Assembly: GCA_035940575.1 (NCBI GenBank)
Contig: DASZER010000045.1
Location: 1-48,151, forward strand
DNA from: BP-191 sp035940575
GTDB taxonomy: Bacteria > Actinomycetota > Actinomycetes > BP-191
Direction of reading: 5' to 3'
DNA: 48,151 nucleotides
Shown: in pieces, positions 30,801-36,892 of the stretch
How positions within the stretch are numbered: position 1 is the first letter of the stretch
How the letters are laid out: each line of letters starts with the position of its first letter
The notes under the pieces: generated by a model
Seen by the model: the letters and a program-made list of their open reading frames with translations, nothing else
The model's database searches: none
What the model was told of the DNA's origin: nothing
Program-made: the position numbers and the translations under genes

Positions 30801-32790
30801 GGTCGTACGTCACGTCGGTGCCGTTGTTCGTCACGGTGCCGGTCGTGCCGGTCGTGTCGATCCCGGTGATCGTGAGCGTCTGGCCCTCGGCGTCGGTGTC
30901 GTTGGCGAGGACGTCGATGACCTGGCCGTCGGAGTCCTCCGGGACCGTCGGCGAGTCGGCGACCGCGTCGGGCGCGTCGTTGATGCCGCTGACCGTGACC
31001 GTGACGGTCGCGGTGTCCGTGGCGTTCTGCGCGTCGGTCACCGTGTAGGTGAACGTCGTGGCGCGCGTCGGGCCGCCGGTCGTCAGGTCCTGGAAGTCGT
31101 CGCCGGGCGCGAACGACACGGTGCCGTCGTGGTTGTCGCTGACGCTGCCGCCGTTGGTCGGCTGCGTCAGGCCGGTCAGCGTGACGCCGGCCTCGGCGTC
31201 GGTGTCGTTGATCAGGACCGAGAGCGGGCCGATGCCGCTGTCCTCGTCGGTCGTGTACGAGTCGTCGGCCGCGACCGGGTCGTCGTTGTCGCCGACGATC
31301 GTGAGGGTCACGGTCTCGACGTCCAGGCCGCCCGCGCCGTCGGAGACGGTGTAGGTGAAGCTCGTCGTCGCGGTCTGGTTGTCGCCGAGGTACTGGAAGT
31401 TGGCGCCCGGCTCGTACGTCACGTCGGTCCCGTTGTTCGTGACGGTGCCGATCGTGCCGGTGGTGTCCACGGCGGAGACCGCCAGCGTGTCGCCGTCGAC
31501 GTCGGAGTCGTTGCCGAGGACGTCGATGCTCGCGCCGGTCGAGTCCTCGCCGACGTTCTGCGCGTTGGGCTGCGCGACGGGCGCGTCGTTGACCGCGTTG
31601 ACGGTGATCGTCACGGTCGCGGAGCCGGACTTCGTGTGCGTGTCGAACGCCTTGTACGCGAACGAGTCGGTGCCGTGGTAGTTCAGGCTCGGCACGTAGG
31701 TGAACGAGCCGTCGGCGTTCGGCGTCAGCGTGCCGTGCGACGGGCTCGTGAACTCGACGGCCGTCAGCGGGTCGCCCTCGGCGTCGGTGTCGTTGGCGAG
31801 GACGCCCGGCGCGCTGACGTTCAGCGTCGTGTCCTCGTCGGTGGTGTACGCGTCGGCGTTCGCGACGGGCGGCGAGCTGGAGGCGAAGTAGCCGGTGAAC
31901 GTCCGCAGCGGCGACGTGCGGTCGCTGCGCGAGCCGACCTGCGCCACGACCTTCTTGCCGGAGCCGAAGACGTCGCTGACGGTGGTGTTGACCCACTGCG
32001 CCAGGACGACGTTGCCGCTGCGCGCCGGGATGAGCCCGGTCGAGAACGTGCCCTTCGTCTTGACGAAGGTGCCGGACAGCGACGAGTTGGCGCTCGACGG
32101 GAGCAGCGCGATGTTCGCGCGGTTGCGGCCGCAGACGACGATCGTCTTGGCCGAGCCGACGACGGCGGTCTTGTTCGCGGCCGGGCAGACCGAGCCCGGC
32201 GTCTTCGCGGTGTCGGAGACGACCGCGGTCGTGAGCTCGAACGTGTGCGCCTTGGTCGTGAGGCCGCCGCCGGAGGGCGTGGCGTACTTGAGCAGGCTCG
32301 GGTTGTCGAACTGGTTCGTGCGGCTCACGACGACCGGCCACGTGCCGGCGCGGTCGACGTTGCCGGCCGCGGTGCGGGCCTTGACCGTGAAGCTCTTCGT
32401 CCCCGTCTTCGGCGCGATGCCGTACTTCGAGGCGGACGAGCGGAAGCGGCACATCGTGCTCGACTGCTGCGCCGACCAGCCCGCGGGCGCGGTGCAGCCG
32501 ATGACGGTCCAGTTGGTGTTCGGGCGGGCGATCTCCACGGCGCCGATGCCGACCGACGTCCCGGTGTTCTTCACCGTGAAGACGTAGTTCGACCCCGCGC
32601 TGTCGCCGATGTAGTACAGCGCAGGGGCGACCGAGGCCGACGCGGCATAGGCCGGTGGCGTCGCACCGTGCGCGACCATGCCGAACACGCCGCCGAGGCC
32701 GACCGCACCGGCGAGCACGAGCAGCACCCGCGCGTGCAGGCGCGTCCTCTTGTCGCTCGGCGTCGCTCCACGGAAGAGCCGTCCGGACAT
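24847..32790 (-). CDS. Giant secreted multi-repeat beta-domain / beta-helix protein, cassette 2
   Basis: A 2647-residue exported protein. It opens with a long N-terminus, a hydrophobic signal (VLLVLAGAVGLGGVFGMVAHGATPPAYA) and the same N-terminal domain as giant protein 1 (YIGDSAGSNYVFTVKNTGTS). Then come a VCBS/cadherin-like domain (DEDTTLNVSAPGVLANDTD), nine alternating units of about 101 residues (type A GEDSTG...TGTVTNNGTDVTY; type B TDEATQIGPLSVL...NGGTVTxNxDGTV), two further beta domains, four units of about 110 residues (DQTVxEDAG...ADESAQTVSF...GGTANGG), a linker domain (AYTVQANMKISLSG) and a parallel beta-helix region from about residue 2050 (GPVVWFVDTTVAAGG). It ends GGAACAAP without LPXTG. 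Asp/Asn-rich NDTDAEG and VNDAP motifs suggest calcium-dependent rigidity. A long surface stalk or adhesin is the most likely role (inference). Confidence 0.9.
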   Translation of the reverse strand: MSGRLFRGATPSDKRTRLHARVLLVLAGAVGLGGVFGMVAHGATPPAYAASASVAPALYYIGDSAGSNYVFTVKNTGTSVGIGAVEIARPNTNWTVIGCTAPAGWSAQQSSTMCRFRSSASKYGIAPKTGTKSFTVKARTAAGNVDRAGTWPVVVSRTNQFDNPSLLKYATPSGGGLTTKAHTFELTTAVVSDTAKTPGSVCPAANKTAVVGSAKTIVVCGRNRANIALLPSSANSSLSGTFVKTKGTFSTGLIPARSGNVVLAQWVNTTVSDVFGSGKKVVAQVGSRSDRTSPLRTFTGYFASSSPPVANADAYTTDEDTTLNVSAPGVLANDTDAEGDPLTAVEFTSPSHGTLTPNADGSFTYVPSLNYHGTDSFAYKAFDTHTKSGSATVTITVNAVNDAPVAQPNAQNVGEDSTGASIDVLGNDSDVDGDTLAVSAVDTTGTIGTVTNNGTDVTYEPGANFQYLGDNQTATTSFTYTVSDGAGGLDVETVTLTIVGDNDDPVAADDSYTTDEDSGIGPLSVLINDTDAEAGVTLTGLTQPTNGGSVSDNHDGTVSFAPGDDFQDLTTGGPTRATTFTYTVTDAQNATDTATVTVTVSGINDAPDAVADSPTVPEDSDGQVIDVLANDTDAEGQTLTITGIDTTGTTGTVTNNGTDVTYDPNGQFEALGGAPATGPDSFTYTISDGNGGTDTVTVSVTIAGDNDAPDAVNDAYSTDEATQIGPLSILSNDSDAEGAVTVTTVSAASNGGTVTDNHDGTVSFDPAGAFEGLGAGQSDTTSFTYTVKDGEDVTDTATVTITVNGINDAPVAQPNAQNVGEDSTGDTVLVLGNDTDAESQTLTVTGVDTTGTTGTVTNNGTDVTYSPNGQFEALGNGQTATDTFTYTVTDSQGGTDTATVTITVVGSNDSPTAADDAYATDEATQIGPLSVLGNDTDDESAVTIKSIGALSNGGTVTNNGDGTVTFSPAGAFEDLANGEHATTAFTYTVEDAQGATSTATVTITVNGINDAPLAGDDAKNVGEDSSGATVTVLGNDTDAEGQTLTVTGVDTTGTTGTVTNNGTDVTYDPNGQFEHLGDSQSATDTFTYTVTDSQGGTDTATVTITVVGDNDDPVALDDAVATNENTATAPLNVLINDSDAEGALTVTGVSATSNGGTVTNNSDGTVTFSPAGAFEALANGEHATTTFTYTVKDAQNATDTATVTVTVNGVNDAPAGNDDAKTVGEDSTGAVVSVLGNDSDAESQTLTVSAVDTSGTNGTVTNNGTDVTYDPNGMYEQLAAGETATDTFTYTVTDTQGGTDTATVTITVSGANDAPVAVDDAYNALQDTELAVTAPGVLGNDTDADTSNTRTAGNASEPAHGSVTLDAEGSFSYVPDSGYTGPDSFTYDVTDGTATDTGTVSITVIPPNATPTADATSASGNEDGGPITVTLTGHDDDGDALTFDALTALNGLVTVPSATSCDANVPSTCTATVTYTPNADVNGVDTFTYTVNDNTLDSAPATATVTVNPVNDVPSFTKGGDQTVNEDAGAQTVTGWATAISAGPANESAQTVSFVVTNNANNLFATQPTVASDGTLEYLPKSDANGVATVSVKATDDGGTANGGVDTSPVQTFTITVNAVNDAPSFTKGADQTVMEDGGVNSVSNWATAISKGPADESAQTVSFTTTNDNNALFTTQPGVSPTGTLVYTPAANAVGSATVTVSLSDNGGTANGGDDTSDGQTFTITVSPVNDAPSFTTAGNQTVLEDAGANTVNGFVTSTSAGPADESAQTVTVAVTNVTNPTLFSVAPSLTNGTLTYTPAANANGASTVTVQATDDGGTANGGVATSPTQTFTITVTAVNDVPSFTKGADQTLNEDAGIQSVSNWATAISRGPADESAQTVSFTVTNNNNGLFVTQPAVSPTGTLTFTSAPNKYGTATVSVAIVDNGGTANGGDDTSDAQTFTITVNPVNDAPVAAAKAYTVQANMKISLSGLLTGATDPNDVAGDATWSPTFTVGSITPGASCVGCTISNVDNALGTFDFDPPAGGSGTYSVTYTVVDNGFPAPGATSAPQTITFTVNGPVVWFVDTTVAAGGTGRLSAPFNTLAPATTAMGSNANNRIFVRGGNVTGNVTLPTDGWLISEAATGASFDAVMGITPPAGTIARPAVNGTQRTVTGTVTLGTNSTVRGVDISQSGGNKGLVASGKTGLTVNQMSISTGAGRAVDLSSSSGVFSIKRVDTSGADRGISLLNTNVSTGSFTITGSGTAGSGGTITGSTGTAIGEAGIYLNNTKSVSLSRMNVTSGSGNGIYANTVNDFALDNSTISNNGTNEVNDHDGINGSNVTGTVTLDSITVFGSREDNAKILNNTGTATITVSNSTFRDNNASVGANGLYIDSSGTAAITFTSTSNTFQRNHTSGLAIFAQSSQRMNTTVTNGSYVTDNGVGLDIETNGSGGMQFSVSGGTVTGCASCAAPVVIYKGTGATGTGTLGTNGTLSGMTVTNGGSLNAPGIWVHGEGPGSSRLAITNNTVSQVGHYGILVSFGNNGAAPNLGAQNVDVSLTGNNVNHTGVTGSLEGIFVDSGLLSADTTVTCAHISGNTITQPADDDVRVRNRQAGTSLRLPGYAGSATDHTAVANFLKAQNTISDAFSGANASSNGIGGGAACAAP
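26925..28248. repeat. Four tandem C-type repeats, period about 330 bp
   Basis: Four units, each encoding about 110 residues beginning (T/S)K-G-x-DQT(V/L)xED and containing WATAIS, PADESAQTVSF and DDGGTANGG. One related unit is present in giant protein 1 around residues 535-645. Confidence 0.8.
28830..31565. repeat. Nine alternating A/B repeats, period about 303 bp
   Basis: Five A and four B units alternate (A-B-A-B-A-B-A-B-A), mostly exactly 303 bp, with 306-bp variants near 30.7-31.4 kb. Neighbouring same-type units are very similar, for example TDSQGGTDTATVTITVVG recurring in A units and NGGTVTNN in B units. The 606-bp dyad is the likely unit of duplication. Confidence 0.85.
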
Positions 32791-32886
32791 TCGTGGTACC
32801 CCCTAGCCCGATACCGCGCGGCCGGGAGTGGTCCACACGGAGAGCACAGCATCACCCGGGGAGCGTGCCAGGGGGGGCTTTTAGGG

Positions 32887-32929
32887 AAAAAACGTTCCCG
32901 GCCGCCCCCGTTCGTGCGGGAGCGGCCGG
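32887..32929 (-). terminator. Intrinsic terminator with T-run for the small Cys-rich peptide gene
   Basis: On the minus strand an 8-bp GC stem (32922-32929 with 32898-32905), extended by GGG/CCC, is followed by a run of six T (complement of 32887-32892). This is a textbook Rho-independent terminator, placed 39-80 bases after the stop of the peptide gene and upstream of giant gene 2. The rest of 32791-32886 shows no other clear element and should hold the giant gene's promoter. Confidence 0.8.
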
Positions 32930-32967
32930 AAAGTCGTGACTTTGGTCCTACGCGCGGGACCAGCGGA

Positions 32968-33123
32968 TCAGTTGTAGCAGCGGAACAGGTCCTCCGGCCC
33001 GGTGAAGTGCGGGTTGATCGTGCACGCCCCGCTGCAGCCCTTCGGGGTGCACTCGGTGGCGTCGGCGGTGACGGGCAGCAGGGCGGCCGCGGCGAGGGCC
33101 GCGGCGACGAGGAGTCGCGTCAT
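32968..33123 (-). CDS. Small secreted Cys-rich peptide (51 aa)
   Basis: A short gene encoding 51 residues: signal peptide MTRLLVAAALAAAALLPVTADA, then a mature part of about 29 residues with four Cys (C25, C30, C34, C49), reading TECTPKGCSGACTINPHF and ending FRCYN. GGAG lies about 8 nt before the ATG, and a canonical terminator follows the stop, so it is an independent transcription unit. Two disulfides are plausible. No family was recognised. It could be a secreted signal, toxin/bacteriocin-like peptide or structural peptide, and nothing in the sequence decides. Neighbours are the giant protein downstream and the degenerate trypsin-like protein upstream, both secreted. Confidence 0.75.
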   Translation of the reverse strand: MTRLLVAAALAAAALLPVTADATECTPKGCSGACTINPHFTGPEDLFRCYN

Positions 33124-33146
33124 GCGGGAGCTCCGTTCGAGGGGGA

Positions 33147-33177
33147 CAGGGGTCGGCTCGGAGGATACCGGCCCCTG
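33147..33177 (-). terminator. Hairpin after the trypsin-like gene
   Basis: Ten-base stem (33147-33156 with 33168-33177, one G-T wobble) and an 11-base loop, 26 bases after the stop of the gene at 33203 and just before the small peptide gene. Confidence 0.6.
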
Positions 33178-33202
33178 CCCGCCCCCGGTCCGGAGCCGCC
33201 GG

Positions 33203-34042
33203 CTACTTCAGCGGCGCCGTCATCAGCGTGAGCCGCAGGCCGCCGCGCCGCTGGGCGCGCTGGAGGCCGGGCCCGAGCGTCTGCGTCGGGAACGTCCCGG
33301 TGATCTCGATGTAGCCGTTGAAGAACCCGATCGCCGCGCCGTCCGGGCGCATCACCGACGCGCCGGTCGTCCGCGAGAGCAGCCCCTCGGTCGCCACGCG
33401 CGCCCCCTCGGCATCGCCGGAGAGCAGGCCGGTCCGCGCGTTCGGCGCGATCGGGAACGACGCGTCGGAGTAGACGTACGTCTCCTCCAGCACGCCCGCC
33501 GTACCCAGGCGCGTCGGGCCGCCGTAGAACGGCAGCGCCGGGTCGAGGCGCACGTTCCTGTCCACGCGCACGAGCGCGAAGTCGATGCCGTCCTTGTTGA
33601 CGGCGTACGCGATCCGCCCGACGCGGCGACCCGCCGTGTCCTTCACGACCGGGCCGTTCTTGTAGTACGGCTCCAGCTCGCTGTCCGAAGGCAGGAGGCA
33701 GACGGGGATCTGGCCGACGATCTCGTTGAGCGGCGGCGGGAGGAGCTGCTCCACCGCCTCCTCGAGGCAGTCGTAGTCGAGGTAGCAGCTCCCCGGGATC
33801 GTGAGGTAGCGGTTGCCGCGCTGGTCCTGGAACGCGAAGCTCGCGCCGCACTCGTAGTCGCCGTACTTCATGCTCGGCACGATCAGCGTGATGCCGGGGT
33901 GCACGCCGTCGCACGTGACGTTGGCGGCGTGCTTGTCCGCGGGCAGCGGCGAGCCCGAGGTGCACGCGGCGGACGCGGCGGTCGGGGTCGCGAGCGCCGC
34001 GGCGGCGAGCAGCAGGGCGACGGTGAGTCGGGTACGGGTCAT
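33203..34042 (-). CDS. Secreted protein resembling a trypsin-like (S1) peptidase with degenerate active site
   Basis: A 279-residue exported protein with a signal peptide to about residue 26 (ALATPTAASAA). The layout resembles secreted actinobacterial chymotrypsin-fold proteins: CGASFAFQDQRGNRYLTIPGSC (residues 65-86), DGIDFALVRVD (Asp154) and SRTTGASVMRPDG (Ser229) with a following glycine-rich strand. The usual TAGHC is IPGSC, so the catalytic His is missing, and the GDSG(G/S)PV motif is replaced by TTGASV. It is probably a non-catalytic relative, or the resemblance may be only to the fold. Several Cys suggest disulfides. GGAGG precedes ATG 34042. The tRNA on the other strand lies 83 bp away. 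Confidence 0.6.
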   Translation of the reverse strand: MTRTRLTVALLLAAAALATPTAASAACTSGSPLPADKHAANVTCDGVHPGITLIVPSMKYGDYECGASFAFQDQRGNRYLTIPGSCYLDYDCLEEAVEQLLPPPLNEIVGQIPVCLLPSDSELEPYYKNGPVVKDTAGRRVGRIAYAVNKDGIDFALVRVDRNVRLDPALPFYGGPTRLGTAGVLEETYVYSDASFPIAPNARTGLLSGDAEGARVATEGLLSRTTGASVMRPDGAAIGFFNGYIEITGTFPTQTLGPGLQRAQRRGGLRLTLMTAPLK

Positions 34043-34124
34043 CTGGGTGGACCTCCACTCTCGGTGCTGGAGTGGAGAGCCGGGGGCACGCGCGAAGGTT
34101 CGCCGTTACTGTCGCGAGGTACGA

Positions 34125-34199
34125 GGGGCGCTAGCTCAACTGGTCAGAGCAGCGGACTCATAATCCGTCAGGTTCAGGGTTCAAGTCCCTGGCGCCCCA
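34125..34199 (+). tRNA. tRNA with CAU anticodon (Met elongator, or Ile2)
   Basis: A complete cloverleaf: acceptor GGGGCGC/GCGCCCC (34125-34131 with 34192-34198), D-arm GCTC...GAGC, anticodon arm GCGGA-CTCATAA-TCCGT and T-arm CAGGG-TTCAAGT-CCCTG, with discriminator A. CCA is not encoded. The anticodon is CAT. The acceptor lacks initiator features, so it is elongator Met or the lysidine-modified Ile2, which sequence alone does not decide here. By my count the variable loop has six bases, one more than usual. Confidence 0.9.
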
Positions 34200-34348
34200 C
34201 TCGCCGCGTCCCGGGCTCGCGGGGTGCCGACTCGAAGCGCCGGCCCGATGCGACGCGGTCGCCGCTCCCTGACTCTCGTTCCTTGCCGCTCGCGCGGCGT
34301 TCGTCCGCGTGGTGATCTTCAAGGTTCGTGCGCGGAGGCGCCCACGTC

Positions 34349-36109
34349 CTAGAGCCACTCCGGCCGCGCGTCCAGCGTCGTGCGGTCGAGGCTCGCGAGC
34401 AGGTCGAGGCGCGGCCCGACCGTAGGCAGCTCCCAGCGGAAGAAGTACGCCGCCGCCGCGCGCTTGCCGTCGTAGAAGTCGCCGGTCCCCTCGCCGGCCG
34501 CGAGGAGCTGCTCCAGCCAGAGCCACGCGACGACCGTGTGCCCCACGGCCTCCAGGTAGACCGACGCGTTGGCGAGCGCGAGCCGCGCGTCGCCGCTCCC
34601 CCACAGCGTCGCGGTCACCTCGCCGACGCGCTCGACCACGCGACGCAACGACGCCGCGTACGCCGCCGCGTCGCCCCCGGCCGCGTCGCCCCGCGCGCAG
34701 GTCGCGAGCACCGCCGACGCGAGCGCGGCGAGCCCGGCGCCGTTGCCCGCCACGACCTTGCGGCCGAGCAGGTCGAGCGCCTGGATGCCGTGGGTGCCCT
34801 CGTGGATCGGGTTGAGGCGGTTGTCGCGGTAGTGCTGCTCGACGTCGTACTCGCGCGTGTAGCCGTAGCCGCCGTGGACCTGGATCGCGAGGCTGTTCGC
34901 CTCCAGGCACCACTGCGAAGGCCACGACTTCGCGATCGGCGTCAGCGTGTCGAGCAGCAGGTGGGCGCGCGCCCGTTCCTCGTCGGACTCGGCGGTGCGC
35001 TCCTCGTCCAGCAGCCGGCCGCAGTAGAGGACGAGCGCGAGCGCGCCCTCGACGTACGACTTCTGCGCCAGCAGCATCCGCCGCACGTCGGCGTGCTCGA
35101 CGATCGGCACCTGCGGCACGGCCGGGTCCTTGCCGTCGACCGGGCGGCCCTGCGGGCGCTCCTTCGCGTAGCGCACGGACTTGAGGTAGCCGGTGTAGCC
35201 CAGGGCCGTCGCTCCGGCGCCGACGCCGACGCGGGCCTCGTTCATCATGTGGAACATGATCTTGAGGCCGGCGTTCTCCTCGCCGACCAGCCAGCCGGCG
35301 GCGCCGTCGCGCTCGCCGAAGTTGAGCAGCGTGTTGACGGTGCCCCGGTAGCCCATCTTGTGGTTGAGGCCGGCGAGCGCGACGTCGTTGCGCGTGCCGT
35401 CCGGGAGCACCTTCGGCACGACGAACAGGCTGATGCCCTTCACGCCCGGCGGCGAGCCGGGCACCTTCGCGAGGACGAGGTGGACGATGTTCTCGCCGAG
35501 GTCGTGCTCGCCCGCCGAGATCCACATCTTGCTGCCGAACAGCCGGTACGACCCGTCCTCGCGCCGCTCGGCGCGCGTCGTGATGTCGGCGAGCGAGGAG
35601 CCGGCCTGCGGCTCGGACAGGCACATCGTCCCGTGCCAGCGGCCCTCCAGCATCGGCAGGACGTAGGTCTCCACCTGCTCGCGCGTGCCGTGGGCGAGCA
35701 GCAGGTTGGCGTTGGCCATCGTGAGGAACGGGTACGCGCTCGTGCCGACGTTGGCGGCGTGGAACCACATGAACGACGCCGCCGCGACGCACGCGGGCAG
35801 CTGCATCCCGCCGACGTCCGCGTCCATCGCGCTCGCGATGAGCCCGGTCGCCGCGAACGCGTCGAGTGCCTCCTTCACCTCGGGGACGAGGCGTACGCGC
35901 CCGTCCTCGAGCACGGGCTCGTTGGCGTCGGCCTTCTTGTTGTGCGGCGCGAACCGCTCCGTCGCCACGCGCTCGGACAGGTCGAGCACCGCGTCGAACG
36001 TCTCGCGGGAGTGCTCCTTGAACCGCTCGCGCGACGTCAGGCTCGCGACGTCGAGCCACTCGTGGAGCAGGAAGTCGAGGTCGCGGCGCGACAGCAGGTC
36101 CGACGGCAT
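34349..36109 (-). CDS. Acyl-CoA dehydrogenase, DmdC/FadE5-like long type
   Basis: A 586-residue flavoprotein of the long acyl-CoA dehydrogenase class (about 590 residues) that includes FadE5 and 3-methylmercaptopropionyl-CoA dehydrogenase DmdC. The N-terminal helical part starts LLSRRDLDFLLHEWLDV. FAD/substrate-binding GTMCLSEPQAGSSLADI and WISAGEHDLGENIVHLVLA follow, then the C-terminal helical domain. NPIHEGTHGIQALDLLGRK holds the likely catalytic Glu near residue 437, matching the position in this class. An extra C-terminal helical extension ends in WELPTVGPRLDLLASLD. It introduces an alpha-beta double bond using FAD. The exact acyl-CoA is not predictable. It appears to be transcribed alone, and 34200-34348 downstream shows nothing clear. 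Confidence 0.93.
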   Translation of the reverse strand: MPSDLLSRRDLDFLLHEWLDVASLTSRERFKEHSRETFDAVLDLSERVATERFAPHNKKADANEPVLEDGRVRLVPEVKEALDAFAATGLIASAMDADVGGMQLPACVAAASFMWFHAANVGTSAYPFLTMANANLLLAHGTREQVETYVLPMLEGRWHGTMCLSEPQAGSSLADITTRAERREDGSYRLFGSKMWISAGEHDLGENIVHLVLAKVPGSPPGVKGISLFVVPKVLPDGTRNDVALAGLNHKMGYRGTVNTLLNFGERDGAAGWLVGEENAGLKIMFHMMNEARVGVGAGATALGYTGYLKSVRYAKERPQGRPVDGKDPAVPQVPIVEHADVRRMLLAQKSYVEGALALVLYCGRLLDEERTAESDEERARAHLLLDTLTPIAKSWPSQWCLEANSLAIQVHGGYGYTREYDVEQHYRDNRLNPIHEGTHGIQALDLLGRKVVAGNGAGLAALASAVLATCARGDAAGGDAAAYAASLRRVVERVGEVTATLWGSGDARLALANASVYLEAVGHTVVAWLWLEQLLAAGEGTGDFYDGKRAAAAYFFRWELPTVGPRLDLLASLDRTTLDARPEWL

Positions 36110-36181
36110 GGGCGCAGCGTACGGCGGGACCCGCCCGGAGATGGGGGTGAGGTCACTTTCGCCGAATGGGCCATCCTCCTC

Positions 36182-36209
36182 TTGAACTGCGGGGACGTCG
36201 GCGTACCGT
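36182..36209 (+). promoter_or_regulatory. Candidate promoter for the metalloprotease-lipoprotein unit
   Basis: TTGAAC (36182-36187) and TACCGT (36204-36209) with 16-base spacing resemble housekeeping -35 and TANNNT -10 elements, about 50 bases before the metalloprotease start. This is based on motif and position only. Confidence 0.35.
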
Positions 36210-36223
36210 CGCCCGCCTCGGTA

Positions 36224-36244
36224 ATCCGACCGAGCCTTTCGGAT
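36224..36244. promoter_or_regulatory. Inverted repeat in the metalloprotease leader
   Basis: ATCCGA (36224-36229) and TCGGAT (36239-36244) form a 6-bp dyad directly before the GGGGG ribosome site. It could be an operator or a small leader hairpin. Confidence 0.25.
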
Positions 36245-36257
36245 CGGGGGGATCCCC

Positions 36258-36878
36258 ATGAGGAGACGGCGTACGCACGTCCTCACCGTCGGAGTGGCGA
36301 CACTGGGAGCGGCGTTGCAGCCGCTCGGTGCCGCGCCCGTCGCGAACTTCGGCTCGACCGCCTGCGTCGGCAGTCCCGCGACCTGCGTCAGCGTCGCGAA
36401 CAACTACATCCACGCCGTCCGTTTCACCGGCCTTGGCGACATCCCGGGGATCGGCGACGCGACGCAGTGGGCGCTGACCTACCAGTACGACCCGACGGAC
36501 CTGCGGGCCTACCGCGACGACGCCGACCCGTACCCCGACGTCATCGTCACCGACGACAACCACGGCGACAACGGGCTGCTGGCCTGGGCCGTCTGCCCGG
36601 CCGACAACACGGGCCAGCTCGGTACGGATCCGTACCGGTCGTGCCGGGGCCAGCGGGTCCGGTACAACGTGTACTACTGGTGGTACTCCAGCGACTTCGA
36701 CACCCAGACCAACCGCCGCAAGATCGCGTGCCACGAGCTGGGACACACGGTCGGCCTCCGGCACTGGAACCAGTACCACACCGGTACCGGCTCCTGCATG
36801 TACAACTCCGCCGTCAACGCGTCCGTCGAGGGCCTCGCCCAGCACGACCGCGACCACATCAACGCGTACTACTCGTAG
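36258..36878 (+). CDS. Secreted zinc metalloprotease (HExxHxxGxxH)
   Basis: A 206-residue exported protein. It has a basic N-terminus and a signal-like hydrophobic stretch (HVLTVGVATLGAALQPLGAAP). The zinc motif is CHELGHTVGLRH, with His159, Glu160, His163 and His169, the extended metzincin-type pattern. A downstream SCMYNSAVNAS could supply the Met-turn. Several Cys (36, 43, 113, 129, 158 and others) suggest disulfides. The substrate is unknown, and the small size resembles actinobacterial snapalysin-like enzymes only in general layout. The ATG follows GGGGGGATCCCC. The next gene, a lipoprotein, begins 14 bases after its stop, so they are co-transcribed. Confidence 0.85.
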   Translation: MRRRRTHVLTVGVATLGAALQPLGAAPVANFGSTACVGSPATCVSVANNYIHAVRFTGLGDIPGIGDATQWALTYQYDPTDLRAYRDDADPYPDVIVTDDNHGDNGLLAWAVCPADNTGQLGTDPYRSCRGQRVRYNVYYWWYSSDFDTQTNRRKIACHELGHTVGLRHWNQYHTGTGSCMYNSAVNASVEGLAQHDRDHINAYYS

Positions 36879-36892
36879 GGGGGGAGACGACC

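Noticed and set aside
28830..31565. 303-bp repeats as a non-coding satellite or CRISPR-like array
   Set aside because: They are in frame, translate to VCBS/cadherin-like domains and sit within one continuous exported protein.
24769..33231. A very long plus-strand open frame antisense to giant protein 2
   Set aside because: It is a shadow produced by extreme GC bias and repeats. Its translation is Arg/Val/Gly/Ala low complexity with no domain, while the minus strand has a signal peptide and clear repeated domains.
34125..34199. tRNA(CAU) as the attachment site of a genomic island covering 16-33 kb
   Set aside because: No integrase and no second copy of the tRNA 3' end was noticed at the far side, and base composition does not visibly change.
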